Below, one piece after another: positions 51,056 through 63,913 of a DNA stretch of 64,000 nucleotides. A model generated the notes under the pieces. That model was not told where the DNA came from and ran no database searches. It saw only the letters and a program-made list of their open reading frames with translations. The stretch's first letter is position 1; every line of letters starts with the position of its first letter. Position numbers and translations under genes: made by a program. The DNA is from Paramecium tetraurelia (lineage: Eukaryota > Ciliophora > Oligohymenophorea > Peniculida > Parameciidae): positions 54,352 through 118,351 of the forward strand of contig NW_001799044.1 of the NCBI RefSeq assembly GCF_000165425.1, in the 5' to 3' direction.

Positions 51056-52048
51056 ATGAAAATCCAAAGAAGAAGCCTAGCCAAAGAAATCAAAGCTCAA
51101 CGTCCCTTATTATTTAAGTATTATTTAATATTATAAAGTTAATCAGGTGTTTCTCCCATATGCACAAAATTGTATTCGTAAAAATTAAACGATTTCAAAA
51201 ATGTTGAATCCTACGTCAAACTTCGATCAATGAAATGTGATAAGAGTATATCGTTGTTAAATTGTTCTAAATAAATATGTAGAATAGATGAACAGATGCC
51301 TTAGGTTAAACGTATTACTCAAGCAAGAATTAATAATCCTAATGAAGTATGACTTTTTAATCTATATTTAGTCCAGAATACTTACTAGATAAGTGATAAA
51401 AGATTGTTTAGAGAAAAGAAAAAGAAGATTTGAAAGCACAGATGAATCATTCAAAAATTTATATCTCCTCTAAGATAAATCGGCTGAGTAATACTAAAAT
51501 TATCTCAGCAAACATATTGAAGATTCTATACAGTTAAAGGAATCTATCTCCTTTAATTTGGATAGACAATCAAAATAATAACTTTACTTCAAGTTAAAAG
51601 ATCTGTATTAATTATATTATTAATCCTTAGAAATAAAAATTTAAATGCCTATTAAAAATAAGACTACAGCTATCCATAAAAATTTAATCAAATGGAAGTA
51701 TTAATAATCATAAATCTAGATAACATTACGTAGTACTGTTGAACCAAGCATTACAGATATCTCTCCCTTAACATTTGTGAAGAAATAGAAAATACAAAAA
51801 TTAAGGATAAGCTGAAATAGTTGGTTTCCCCTTAGAATTTAGAATCAAATCATAGAAAAAGACAACTAACCCTTCCTTACTTCTCGAAAAACCAGCTTAA
51901 CTTAAGATTAAACTAAATTAATCATATTAATTCAGATAGTTAAAATCTGTCATCAGCTTAAACAAGCAATATTAATTCATTGATTAGAAATAAATCTTAG
52001 CTCTATAGCAGAGAGATAAAGAGAATTCACATTCAAAGTGAATGTTGA
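51056..52048 (+). CDS. unknown protein, second of a tandem paralogue pair
   Basis: 308 residues with introns at 51347-51371 and 51698-51719 (TAG) and 51730-51748 (19 bases, AAG). The shared block YVKLRSMKCDKS near residue 60 is the best match to the upstream gene. A helical middle (KRRFESTDESFKNLYLLQ) and a basic Ser/Asn-rich end follow. The short third intron is the least certain part of the model. The function is unknown. Confidence 0.6.
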
Positions 52049-53085
52049 TTAATTAATTTATTTAGATTTTTGTTATTTTTTATGAATAAATATCAATTGA
52101 TTTAAAAATTAACATGATAAGTAAACTTAAATCAAAATTCTGATTAATAATTTGTCTAAACACTTTCCAAATAAACTCACCATATTATTACAATTATTAT
52201 ATAAAGTAAATTCGATAACTAGGTTACATAGAAAATTTTTAATCTTTCAATTATTGAAAGAATATCTATCTAATTGGTGTGTTCAATATTTACAATTTAT
52301 TTTTATAAAAGTAAACGACTCTAATTTAAAGTTCTTAATCTTCCCATCCTATCTAATGAATCTTAAAATACTCTTATTGTTCAAGTAACCATAATTTTCT
52401 CTAATGTAAACTAAGGTTTGATATTCCTAATTGCTTAAATAGAATGCTTTTTGGAAGTATAATTTAAATTACTTGAATTTCAAAAGCCCAATTTCAAAAA
52501 TTCAACTTGAGATTTATTAATGTTGATACTTCTTTTTGAATTTGCAAGTTTAATTCAATTCTATTTGATCACATTAAAAGAACACAAAATTATAGGATTC
52601 CCTCGTATATTTGCAAATTCACAACACTATTGACACAAAAACTCCAAATTTTAATTGAATTGCATATATAAAACTAAGTAGTACAAAGATATTATTTTGT
52701 TCTTCGAATAATACAACTACTGAATCCAATATATAATTTCACTTTTAATGAGTATGCATTTAGTATAAATTTTTCAGAGTCAGAATTTCTTTCTATTAAA
52801 TGTCTATTAATTTTTTCAATCGAACTTTAGAGTTTAGAGTGATATCATTTTTTTTGCTTTTAATATCACTAATTCTAGATAAGATCTAAATATTTGTTTT
52901 TATATTATTTTTACTCAGAAATAAAATAGTCTTCAAATGAAATAGATACACATTTATATAGACATTTTAATATTGATTAGATTTATAATAATTTAAAGAA
53001 AAATAGGAAATAATTTATTTCTTAAGTAGAATAAATGTTTCAATTATGATTTGATTGAACTTAAATATATGTGTGTTTTATGAAA
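52049..53085. other. AT-rich region with possible minus-strand exons
   Basis: Mostly AT-rich. Minus-strand frames at about 52500-52720 look partly protein-like, with a cysteine cluster (EFLCQQCCEFANI, IILCSF) and a helix (IELNLQIQKEVSTLINL), reminiscent of B-box zinc-binding proteins of ciliates, but a TGA separates them and no complete model fits. It could be a gene relic. Confidence 0.3.
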
Positions 53086-54188
53086 TCAAATATCTTATTC
53101 GATGAGTTCGTCATTAGTTCCTTCTTCTTATTATTCTTTTTTAAAACAATTATCTTATTCTATCGATTGAATAATTTAATTTATGTTTTCTATTGCCTAT
53201 TCATATTTAAAGAGGACTAATGGTTAGTTTTTCTTTTGTTTAAGAATAGTACTAATTTCATTTTTGAAATCATCCAATTCTCTAAGCACTTTTATAATGA
53301 TATTTTGATTACTTAGATTACTCTGATTCCCTTCATCTTCGAATTCATGAAAAGGATTAGGTTATTGTTATTAGGAAATATCCAATAGAGATGGTATTCT
53401 GGATTCGGTTGTAGACTCTGTTTTGAAATTTTAGAAGTCCTCTCTCATTTAAACTTCGTCAAAATTCTCTGTGAATTCTGTTCCTCCATTCTAGATTTTC
53501 AGCAAATTCTTCATGCTATTTTTGAGAAACCAAAGCGATTTGATTTATAATTCATAAATCAAGGTAGAACTTTTGAAACTCAAGAATTTTTTTAAATAGT
53601 AATTGTAACACAAGAGATTTGAAATGTCAAAAAGAGGAGTCAGAATTTTTGTTATCAATTATTCTATTGTAAATGCTAATGGCACAACTTTAGTAAAGTA
53701 TATTAGAGAATCATCCTCATTTTAAATAAGAAACTCCATTTAAGTCATATCGACAGGAACTACTAAATTAGGCATCATTTCCTCAATTTCATAATTTGTC
53801 ATAAATTTCAGGTTTAAGTACAACGTTTTTACCACATTTGATTCCTATTTACTCATTGTATATAATGGAATGCATGGACCTAAATTTCTCCATATTCTCA
53901 TTGATTACCTCCTTTCACTTGCTCTTCTAACAACTCCCAAAGTGCTTTACTTATGTAATGAGCTTAATTGCGCTTATCAACTTTTAGAATTTACTCCTAT
54001 GAGTTTTGTTGTATAATTATTGGCTGAAAGTCAAACTCTCTCTTAAAATTATTCAAAATGCTATTTAATTGCACTTGTTCCTCTTAGCAAATGCTAAACT
54101 TAATGCAAAAATTCGTACCAAAGAGAATAGTTATCAATTTTAGAGAAGTTAGGATTACAATTACACAATTCATCCTGAAATTATTCAT
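53086..54188 (-). CDS. unknown protein with hydrophobic N-terminus
   Basis: 357 residues with one 29-base intron (TAG) near 53879-53907; the exon sum is whole codons. The N-terminus MNNFRMNCVIVILTSLKLIT could be a signal or membrane anchor. The middle is mixed helix and strand (TLYLNLKFMTNYEIEEMM), and the acidic C-terminal third has a short coiled coil (NIIIKVLRELDDFKNEIS). I recognise no family. Confidence 0.65.
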
Positions 54189-54732
54189 ACCTAATCATTA
54201 ATATACTAAATTACCATTTCTAACAAATAACAAATATTTATGGACCTGATAGATCATTTCCCACGCCAAGAATTTGATCAATTAAACTCATTAATTTTTA
54301 TATTATAACACATAATTTTTTTTCATTATTTAACATTTCTTATATAAAACATTTCATCTTACAACCATAGATATAAATGACAACAAATATATTATTAGTC
54401 TCTTTCATAGAAAAGAATCAGTACTGACCATTTATTATTCCCTTATTTTCGCATTGAAAGTCAATCAGTATTATTTATGTAAGACTCTAATCACATCTTT
54501 ATTTGATTTTTTCAGTATGTTCAACTTTGCACATCTCAGATTAAATATTATATCATATGAAATTTGCATCTAAATAAAATGAATTATTAATAATAGTATG
54601 CTTTTGCTTTTGTAAGAAACATCAAATACATAATAAAAAAAGCTCAGCCTCTAAAGAATTTTTCAATTTCTAATTTCATAAATAATTTAGTTTGAATTTT
54701 TGATTTCAACCTATTCTCAAACCTTGTCAAAT
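54189..54732. other. AT-rich intergenic region
   Basis: Nothing with protein-like composition was seen on either strand. Confidence 0.45.
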
Positions 54733-57700
54733 TCAATGATTTTTATTTAAATTTCCTAAAATTATGATTCCTTTGGAGGAAAAACCATAAACCTAATTCT
54801 TTTATGTTTAGAGTATCATTAATTTAAAGAATATAGGAGTGAACATAACCAAAATCAATTTTCTTAGAAAATTAGATAATTAATCATATTGGTTATATTC
54901 ACATATAATTGAAGTCTATTGATAATGAAAATGAGTTTTCTTTTATTAGTATTTTCTGGATTAATAAAAATTTACTTTAAATTTTAAAATGATATCTTTT
55001 GAACTATTGAATTGCTAAATTGTTGAATTACTATCTACTTGTTTGTTAAAATTGATGATTAAATTATTGAATAAGTAATTGATAATTATTACAAGTCTAT
55101 GTTTGAAAAATCTGATAGTTATAGGAATCCATTACAAATCGTAAAGTTCTCCTATAAAAGAGAAGTTGGTGATTTTTATTGAATTTAAAGTAGAAGCTGC
55201 AGTCTTAATAAATAATATCACTAATAATTTTTATTACTAATCTGTGATTTATAAGTCATTCGCCAACTTGTAAAATGATTCTCTATTAAATTGAGCAAAA
55301 TATTAAAGAATCATCTAAGTGAAAAGTTAGATTCTGATAAACAATTTCAGAACATATCAAATTTAGTTCAAGAGTAACTTAATTTTCCTATTTGGTATCA
55401 ATATCAATTTATTAAAAAACTAATCCAAAAAATGAATTATAATATAAATTGGAATCTGAATTAAACCCCAAACATTAATTACTATAATCCCAATAATTAG
55501 AATTTTAAAATATTGGATTAATTAAGAAAATTTCTGCTTAATCTCTTTTTCTACATAAATTACAATTAGGAGGACATCGAATGCATTAGTTATTATATAA
55601 ACTAATGATTCTTTAATTCACTTCCAAAGGACATCTAATACATATATTTTGACCATTTGATCTTACACATTCCAAACAAAGAGTTGGACATTAAGGTATG
55701 CATTATTTATTTTAAAGGTCAAATCCTTGAACACAATCAAGACAAACTATTTCAAAATCCTGTATTTCTGAACTTTAGCTAAATTCAGTAAAATCGTGAC
55801 TCATATCATAGGATTAGATTGCAGCATAATAAAATGATCTTACTTATTATTTCCAGTTATCTTGAGATATCTTATCTTAGTGATAAAAAGTCTTGCAATG
55901 AAGTTCAGAAGGACAAATTTGACAATTCCAAATATTCTACTAGCATAATACCCTTGTTCGCATTAATAGCATTCGTATTTTTCTTTAAATTTATTATATA
56001 AGCAGTTTGTACAAAATGCAATATCACTTTAACACCCATTTGTTTATCATAATCTGAGTCCTTATCTACAATGCAATAAGTGCTAAACCAAGTAACCCTC
56101 TATAGAAATTTTTTCTCCATAATTATTATCAACTTTACATATATTCCGCTCATAGTCATATTAATATTAATATTTTTCTTCTCATCTTGAGCATTTAATG
56201 TCTGTAGAATTATAAGATGGTTGAAATTAGTAATCCAGAGTAGTGAATGTCATTTTATAAATTTATTTAACCTTAATTTGACAGCGTATTGGCAGTTATT
56301 GATTTCGTTAATCTCACAATTTTAAGCATCATTTGAAATGAAATATTTGCTATTATCTAAACATTTCAAACATCTAAGGAAATATTTTTGGTATCGGAAT
56401 TTTAATCTTCAATACATTCTTAACAAAACTATCCACATATTCTGCATCTTATATCAACATAATTAAAAGGGATATTGAATTATTAATAGTTAGTACCTCC
56501 CACACTTCTTATTAATTACATCTTAACTAACTTCATCTTGAAAACATTCATCGCAAATAGAAGGGCATATTACACATTAATTATTTGATAATTAAAAGTT
56601 CTTGTGGCATTAACGACAAACTGAATTGTCATGACAATTTAGGCAATTAACAGGGCATCATTTGCAATTGTTGTCAACCAAAATAAAAGTAGACTTACAT
56701 TAAAAGTACACTTAATATCCTAAATGAATAGCGCTGATATTGGTGTTAATACTTTTTTCTTAATTGCTTAAAAAGTTTTGAACACCTATTTGAAGTTCTA
56801 GTTTACATATTTCTTTTATAATAAAAACCATCATAATCTATGAGATCTCCATCCATCTATTAATAGGCTGAATCAAGTCTTAGTTCATTTCGCGTCATAT
56901 CCATCGTACATACTGGTTTAAGGTGCCAAGTCATTAGTATTATATAACAATCAAGACTGTAATATGATTTTACTAATAAAAGGGACTTAAATTAATTTGT
57001 TTATTTATTACCATTATATACAAATAATATTATTGTTATCCTTTATTAAGAAGTATCCAAAATTACAATACTCAAAATAATTATTATTGTTTATTTATCA
57101 AATTGTAATTTCTGGGGATGCCTAAAATTAATCTGAACATATTTCTCTATTTGAAATATCAATATAATTAATTTGACGTTGCACTCTTTAGTTTCGCTTA
57201 AGAATTATCAGAATGAAAATGCAGAACAACATGTACATTCTTTAGATTCTGGCCCATCGCATGATTTGCATGAATTATGGCATTCTATCATATATAATTA
57301 ATCAATTACGTTGGTAGTCTTGAATATTAAAATCTTAATCAAATCCAGTCAAGAATTCTAAATAGGCTAATGATCCTTCAAAATAAGGAGATAAAGTAAA
57401 TTTATCTCCTCCAATATACATATAATTTAATGTGTTTGAAAACTAGTTTCTATCTGAGTCAAACTTATAATTATGAGTTGTAGGCTCACTTTGTAAATCA
57501 AACCATAGTGTAGTTTATGTTCTTTCACTATTAAGTTATAAGAATTTATAGGAGTTTAAAAATGAACCATCATATTCAAACTTCTATGGATATTGATAAT
57601 GATAGTCTAGATTAGAATAGAATTTAAATTCTAAATATTTAAATTAATATTGTATCTTAGAAATAAAGTTTTATCTCCGTTATTTCCGTTTCCATTTTAA

Positions 57701-58062
57701 TATTACTTATTAATTGTCATTCTTAATATCTACATTTAAGCAGATATAAAATCTTACTAAAATCTATTTTAATCCATCCTCTAACAACATAATGTTAATC
57801 AATTAGCTAAGCTTCTAAATGAATGTAATCAGTTCCATATAATCTATATATATACCATCAACTAGTTTTATTTGCTTCATTTTTACAACCTATTTTGGAA
57901 TTGTACAAGCACTAGTTATATAATCATATAAATTCTTTTCCTGTTGTTTATTATAAATAATCAACTTTGATAATAGTCCTTGGAATGGGGCAGATGATTG
58001 TTTTGTAAAACTCTATGTTTAATATTTTAATTACATCCTTTCCGAAAATTGCAATACTTCAT
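54733..58062 (-). CDS. large Cys-rich (furin-like) surface protein, boundaries approximate
   Basis: A series of minus-strand exons forms one secreted-type protein. The first part (about 58000-57330) is a beta-rich domain with IGGDKFTLSPYFEGSLAYLE that looks like a laminin-G or concanavalin-type fold. A 25-base intron then leads to Cys-rich repeats: QCHNSCKSCDGPESKECTCC (about 57280), NCLNCHDNSVCRQC and CPSICDEC (about 56640-56560), CLKCLDN (about 56360), and QCIPQCPTLCLEC and CIRCPPNCNLC (about 55700-55540). These are furin-like/growth-factor-receptor Cys patterns common in ciliate surface proteins (family knowledge). The exon chain after 55300 is uncertain and the TGA at 54733 may not be the true end; the start near 58062 is a guess. 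Several introns remain unplaced. Confidence 0.55.
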
Positions 58063-58215
58063 TTTTACTCAATTTTATATATATATTTAATTATCTAAAT
58101 GTTTGTAAATTCACTCAACTAATATCAATTCTAAAATTTTTTTCACATTTAAAAAGTCAATAAAGGTTTTGAATATAAATTCATAAACATACACAATAAA
58201 ATTTCATATTCATAT

Positions 58216-59921
58216 TCAAAATTTGGGACCAGCATTAATAACTTCTTATGTAGCCTTATCTTCATATTTTTTGAAGTTAATCTAAAATTTCTCTGCCAAT
58301 TCAAGAACTTATTTATCGAATTCTTCAGGATTTCTAAAATAAATTAAATATTTTACTTCCATGTATTCTTTGGGTTCAAGATTTATGTTGGAATGTTTTT
58401 AGCAGTTTTGGGAATAGCAAAATTGAAAATTGGGAAGTTTTCAAATTCTGCATCCTTTAATTCTCCGCTGTGGATCAAGTCAATGATTCCTCTGGTATAT
58501 TTTAATGACATTCTTTAACCAACTCCATATTTACCACCAGACCAGCCAGTGTTGATCAACCAAACCTTGGTATCGTATTTCTTGATCTTTTCAGCCAACA
58601 TATTGGCATAGAGAGTAGGATGGAGAGCCAAAAATGCTTCTCCAAAGCATGCTGAAAAGGTAGCTTATGGCTCTTTGACACCAACTTCAGTTCCGGCAAC
58701 TTTTGCAGTATATCCAGAAATAAAATGATACATGGCTTATTCTGGTGTCAACATAGAGACTGGAGGTAAAACACCATAAGCATCACATGTCAAAAAGAAA
58801 ATATTCTTGGGATGGCCTCCTTAAGCTGGGAATTTAGCTCCTGGAATATAATCTAATGGGTAGCTGACTCTTGTGTTTTCTGTAATTGAAATATTTGTGT
58901 AATCCACTTCCCTTTTTTCTTCTGAATAATATTCAATATTCTCCAAAACAGCACCAAATCTAACTGCATTATAGATTTCTGGCTCTTTTTCCTTTGAGAG
59001 GTCAACACATTTTGCATAACAACCTCCTTCAATATTGAAGATGCCATTATCAGACCAGGCATGTTCATCATCTCCAATAAGTCTTCTCTTTGGATCAGCG
59101 CTGAGGGTTGTTTTACCTGTGCCACTCAATCCAAATAATAAGGTAACATCTCCGTTTTCTCCTTCATTGGCAGAACTATGTAATGTGAGTATTCCTTATT
59201 TTGGGAATAAATAATGAGTGACTCCAAACACTCCTTTCTTCATTTCACCAGCATATTAAGTTCCTAAAATGACCATTTTTCTTTCAGTCAAATTAACAGC
59301 AACACAGCCTTCTGATTTGATTCCTTCAATGGGTTTCTAAATTGTTTATGGACCAGCATTGAAAATGTAAAAATCAACATCTCCGCTGAAATCCTTCTTT
59401 AGTTCCTCGTCTGTTGGTCTAATCAGCATATTCTTCATGAACAATGCATGATAAGGTCGAGTGCAAAATACTCTAATTCTTAATCTATAATTAACATCCC
59501 ATCCAGCATATCCATCTATAATGAACAACTAAATGATTAAAATCAAATGGTTACTTTTTCTTTGTTATTTAAATACTCAAGAGCAATCTTTTCAACTTCA
59601 TTGTATGAGTCTTGGCTTAAACCAATGTTTACATCACCCCACCAAACATCTCTTTCTGTGACTTCATCCTTTATGATTCTCTTATCCTTAGGAACACGAC
59701 TAAATCATAGAATTATATTTATACCCGCATTTCTTTCCTGAGTATGCAACTAAAGCTCCAGTGTTATTGATGGAATCTGGTCTTACTGTTGGATCCTCGC
59801 TTTATGGCTATGACATTGAGAGCTCATAAATAAGTGGAACACTTGGGTTTCTGTACACTGTCGCATTGCGAAGTCCCCATTTTGTTAAGAATTCTTAGAC
59901 TTAGATTGTTTGATTCTCCAT
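58216..59921 (-). CDS. pckA: phosphoenolpyruvate carboxykinase, ATP type
   Basis: 543 residues with introns at 59700-59724, 59529-59554 and 58334-58356 (all TAG). It converts oxaloacetate plus ATP to phosphoenolpyruvate, CO2 and ADP, the entry step of gluconeogenesis. Visible motifs: [40 protein letters not shown], the kinase-1a P-loop [13 protein letters not shown], the metal site [21 protein letters not shown], and [19 protein letters not shown]. Length and motifs match the ATP-dependent family (EC 4.1.1.49), not the GTP family. In the first loop the residue before GR is Cys (KKCGRVPKD), where TGR-S-PKD is usual, a small deviation. The end is clean at TGA 58216. Confidence 0.95.
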
Positions 59922-60635
59922 AATTAATGAATTTTATTTATGACGATTTCCTTTCTATAATTAGAACATAAATATTACGTATTTATATAAGAATTCTTAA
60001 TAATCCTAATATAATACGTAATCAGATGCTCAAACAACACACTTTTAGAAACATCATTTTTTAATAACAATTAATTATTTGATGACGAACCATCATGATA
60101 ACTAATGCTTGTAAAATAATGTTATTGCTTAAATTACAATATTTCAATATAAATGAGTTCTTATTTTTCTACTGTTCTATAATGTCAAACCTTTATTCTA
60201 GCTTTATTATCCCTATAATAAATCAAGGCAATGTAAATCTAAAAAGAAATGGGTTTATATTTCCTTTAATTAGATGGGATAATATTATAATATTTAAACA
60301 TAGTATAAACATTCATACATCCAAAAGATTGAATACTCTTCTCATACTTTAATTGCTTGCTTTATTAAAACTATTTTGCGATCTAAAAAAGAATCTAATT
60401 TTAAAATTCCATTTATGTTTTATATATATAAATTTTATATAAATTTATATAACCTGAATTAACCATGAAGTTTTCCATTTAAACACTATGAGGTTGATAG
60501 ATTTTAAATATTGATCTAAATTCAAATATATAAGTATCATTCAATTATAATTTTGATTGGAATTTGATTATAAAGCATAAATAAAATTATAATCAAATTT
60601 CATATGTTCTAATTAATAAATATTATAAATATATT
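59922..60635. other. AT-rich intergenic region
   Basis: A plus-strand frame from 60095 is open for about 120 codons under the ciliate code, but it is dominated by Ile, Leu, Phe and Asn and resembles translated AT-rich DNA, so I do not call a gene. It would contain the promoter of PEPCK (divergent) and that of the scramblase gene. Confidence 0.4.
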
Positions 60636-61403
60636 ATGCTCTAGACTTCTGTTATCATTAGTTCTACTCCATCATATATTGAACGATTTTCTCCATTTAT
60701 TTGTGCCTGTCCTATATGTCCATGCATTACATGTTTATAACCTTGCGAATAAGCTAATGAATATAGTATTATTTATTGTGAAGATGATTGGTCTAATTGG
60801 GGTTAAGTGCATTTTGAAGTTAAGGAAGTATCCAAATTCATGTAAAGGTAATTCAATAATTGTTAAAAAAGAGATTTATTTGTCCTCCTTCTAAGCGATC
60901 TCTTGAACTTGTAGATTAAAGAAAATTTTCAGAAGTTCATATTAAAGTAGAAAAACCTTACAAATTCTCCTTTTTATGCTTTTAAAGACCAGAAATGTTA
61001 ATTTACTAAAGAGGATAGTATATTGGGAAAGTGATGGAGGAACTGTAATGGACAATAATCAAATGTACGTTTTATAAAGTAAAACCTCAAATAATCTAAT
61101 TAGTTAATGTGCTTCGATAAAAACAACGCTTTGCTTTACACTATTAGTGCTAGTTGTTGTTAGCCAGGATTATTTTGCATGCTACCTTGTTAATCTTGCG
61201 CAGAAATTGAATTTGAAATTAAGGATAGAAATGATTAGAAAGTTGGGAAGATATGCCATTTATTTGGGGGGTTTCGAAGAGAATGGTGTACTAAATCAGA
61301 TACATACGGAATAAATTTTCCTGAATTTGCTACAATAGAAGAGAAAATTATACTTATCATGGCTGGGATATTTATTGATTATGCATAATTTTAAAATTAT
61401 TGA
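60636..61403 (+). CDS. phospholipid scramblase
   Basis: 231 residues after introns at 60802-60824 (GTT...AAG), 60848-60871 (GTA...AAG) and 61079-61103 (TAG); the sum is whole codons. Conserved blocks: NEYSIIYCEDDW, FLCFQRPEMLIY (like the CLNRPEM block of scramblases), YIGKVMEE, LLYTISASCCQPG, CAEIEFEIKDRN, VGKICHLFGGFRREW, DTYGINFPEFAT, and the terminal membrane helix KIILIMAGIFIDYAQF. Scramblases move phospholipids between membrane leaflets or act in signalling. The Ca-binding segment before the last helix reads SDTYGINFP, where DADNFGIQFP is usual. It is a little shorter than animal scramblases. The introns with AAG ends are required to hold the blocks in one frame. Confidence 0.85.
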
Positions 61404-62129
61404 AATTTATTATACTTACTAATTAATTGTCAATTTTTAGATTTCAGTTTGTTTTTCTTACAAGAATGAATGTTTATCTGAAAATATATTCTTAAATTTA
61501 AATTCCTAATAATTACGACTTTACAAAACAAAAGATATTCATAAAGGTCTAAAATACCGTCCGTAATTAATCATAATCTAACGTAATTATAAAATAAAAA
61601 TTAATACAATAACAGAAAAAATATTTAATCATATCTTGATTATTATTTATTTATTTTAAGAATTTTCAGGTTATTTTTTCTTTTTTTATTAAACAGAAGT
61701 TTATCTAAATACCTTGAGTTTAATTCCTATTTTACACAAAAATTTATTCAATTTAATAGTTATTTTACTAAAGAACAATTTAGTTTCTATCTTTTGCACA
61801 AGAAATATCAGAAAACCTAATATTAACTTTATGATTGATCCAGACTTTATAAAGAAATATGTTTTCAAACAATTTTCGTTAAAAATAATATTTAATTAAT
61901 GATAAATTTCTAGGGTTGCTTTTTATTAAGGAATGAACAAATTTGCCCTTAATAAAGTCTTATACTCATTGTGTATTAATTTTATTTTTTAATCAATACT
62001 AATTCAATATCAATTCATAATCCCAATATAAATTTTGTACTCTTCATCTTTATAAGTATTTTGGTTACTAATGAAATAATCTAAAAGTGCATTAAATTTT
62101 TAGTAAATTATATAAGTATTATAAAATCA
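61404..62129. other. AT-rich region with a short coding-like fragment
   Basis: At about 61690-61830 one plus-strand frame reads LEFNSYFTQKFIQFNSYFT and contains a repeated FNSYFT unit, but it is short, has no start and soon meets TGA. The rest shows nothing. Confidence 0.3.
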
Positions 62130-63221
62130 ATGTGTGATTAAACACCAATTGAATATCGTTCTGAATTTGAATCATCTCCTATGAATTTCTCTTAGGCTAA
62201 CTTGATTCTATTTTAGCCTAATAGCCCTCTATAATTAAGGATAAATTACAGCTCTAATTATTTGCTTATACAAGATTGTAGCTCTGCATAATAAAATTAA
62301 AATTAAGAAGATCTCTTCCCTTTCGAATAATAGCCTATCTAAAAAATGTTTGAGCTTCAAATATCAAATGAGCAATCGCCAGAAATCTAATAAATAGTGA
62401 TTAAATAGTCTCAAGCAAAATAAAAAGGGTTTAAATTTTTCATGTTAATACCCAATAAATGACACCTTAAAATATAATAATCAAAAAACTAATAGATACC
62501 AACCATTTTGTAAAAATATATCTAATTCTCAAAAATATGAGAAGAAGAATTTTAATTATTATTAAGAGCAAACTCCTTTAAGAAGTAAGAAAGGTAGTTA
62601 AATAAATGTATATAGGGATTGCGTAATTGAGTGTTAGTAAGATATATAGTTATGGAATTAAAATCAACAACATACAAAGATGTTGCATAAAGATTAATTT
62701 AGGATTTAGGTCAGGATGGCTAATTGTTAGATTTAGATAATGCATAAATTTTAATAGAGTTAGTGCCTAAGGATGAGTAGAATATAAAAAGAAGAGTTTA
62801 TGATGCATTAAATGTTATGATAGCTTCCAAAGTTTTAAAAAAAGAAGGGAAAAAAGTGATTTCAGATAGATAAAGGAAAACGAAAGCAAGAATAAATGAG
62901 ACTGATTATTAAAATGAAGAATTAGTAACTAATTGAAATGATTAAGCAAACCTCAAAGAAGTATAATTAAAGATAAGAAAAAAGGCTAAAGGAATTATTC
63001 ACTAAAGGGATAGCCCTAGAAAATTTAATTAAAAGAAATTCTACAAATGATTTGAAAAATAAATTTATGTTCCCAATTTTAACACTCTAGGGATGTTAAT
63101 AATAGATTAAATTTCGAATGGATTCTAAAGTGTTAAAAATTATGAGCCAATAGTGGTTGGTATTACATGCTGATTTGGATATTTTGATTTAAATGAAGAT
63201 GTAATTGATGTATAAAAATGA
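62130..63221 (+). CDS. TFDP: DP-type transcription factor (E2F partner)
   Basis: The winged-helix DNA-binding domain is clear: KGIAYIVMEL, STTYKDVAQRLIQDL, and the hallmark NIKRRVYDALNVMIASKVL, which matches the RRVYDALNVLMAM of DP proteins. After an AAG-ending intron at 62925-62946 comes the dimerisation helix ELFTKGIALENLIKRN and the strand FMFPILTLQG, as in DP1. DP proteins pair with E2F to control S-phase genes (family knowledge). The N-terminal 110 residues (ATG 62130, for example PIEYRSEFESSPMNF) are polar; the link from them to the winged helix needs two or more short introns near 62590-62640 that I placed only tentatively. The C-terminal exon ending near FDLNEDVIDVQK is also tentative. 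Confidence 0.8.
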
Positions 63222-63913
63222 TGATCTTTTTTTTGTATATATTTTTCATAATTAGTATTTCCTAAAGAATTAACTTGATACAAAGATTAAAAATTAATAT
63301 ATATAAACATTACTGTACGAGAAAATATTCAGAGTTTTGATTATTTGAAGTAATACAGACTCAACCACCCTTTTAGAATTTAATTTATGATTAAACAATA
63401 TTTTTCATAATCTAATTCAATGCTTAACTTAATAAACTTTCTTGATGAAAATTATTAAAACATTTTTAATGTTTTTCAATAGGGTAGTGGCCTGTTATCA
63501 AGTATGATGGCAAGCTTTTTTCCATTAAGTGACTCAATATTCTAATAAGTTAAATTAAGTATACAATAATAAAATATACAGTATATTTTATCCACTTCTT
63601 ATTTACCTTTTAAATTTTCTAGAACTATGCCTCAAAGTTACTTCATCAAGAAATATAATTTACAATTTTTCTTTATTTTAACTTACATAATTTCTTGCTA
63701 AATTTTAGATATCCTTATTTGAATCATCAGGGTATCCTGAGTTTTATATGCATTTTATTCAAACAAAAATTATTCATGCTGTTCATTTGAAAGGATTTAT
63801 TTTGCAATAATATAAATCTTGTGATTTCGATAAAATTACGGTTTTTATATCTATATTTGAATATAAATTAATGAATTAGTGAAACATATTTATAAATATC
63901 GCGATATCAAGTA
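63222..63913. other. AT-rich intergenic region
   Basis: No gene was seen. Base composition changes abruptly to a higher GC content at about 63905. Confidence 0.45.

Noticed and set aside
60095-60450. Open frame of about 120 codons beginning MITNACKIM
   Set aside because: Its composition is Ile, Leu, Phe and Asn without domain-like pattern, as expected from AT-rich intergenic DNA when only TGA stops translation.
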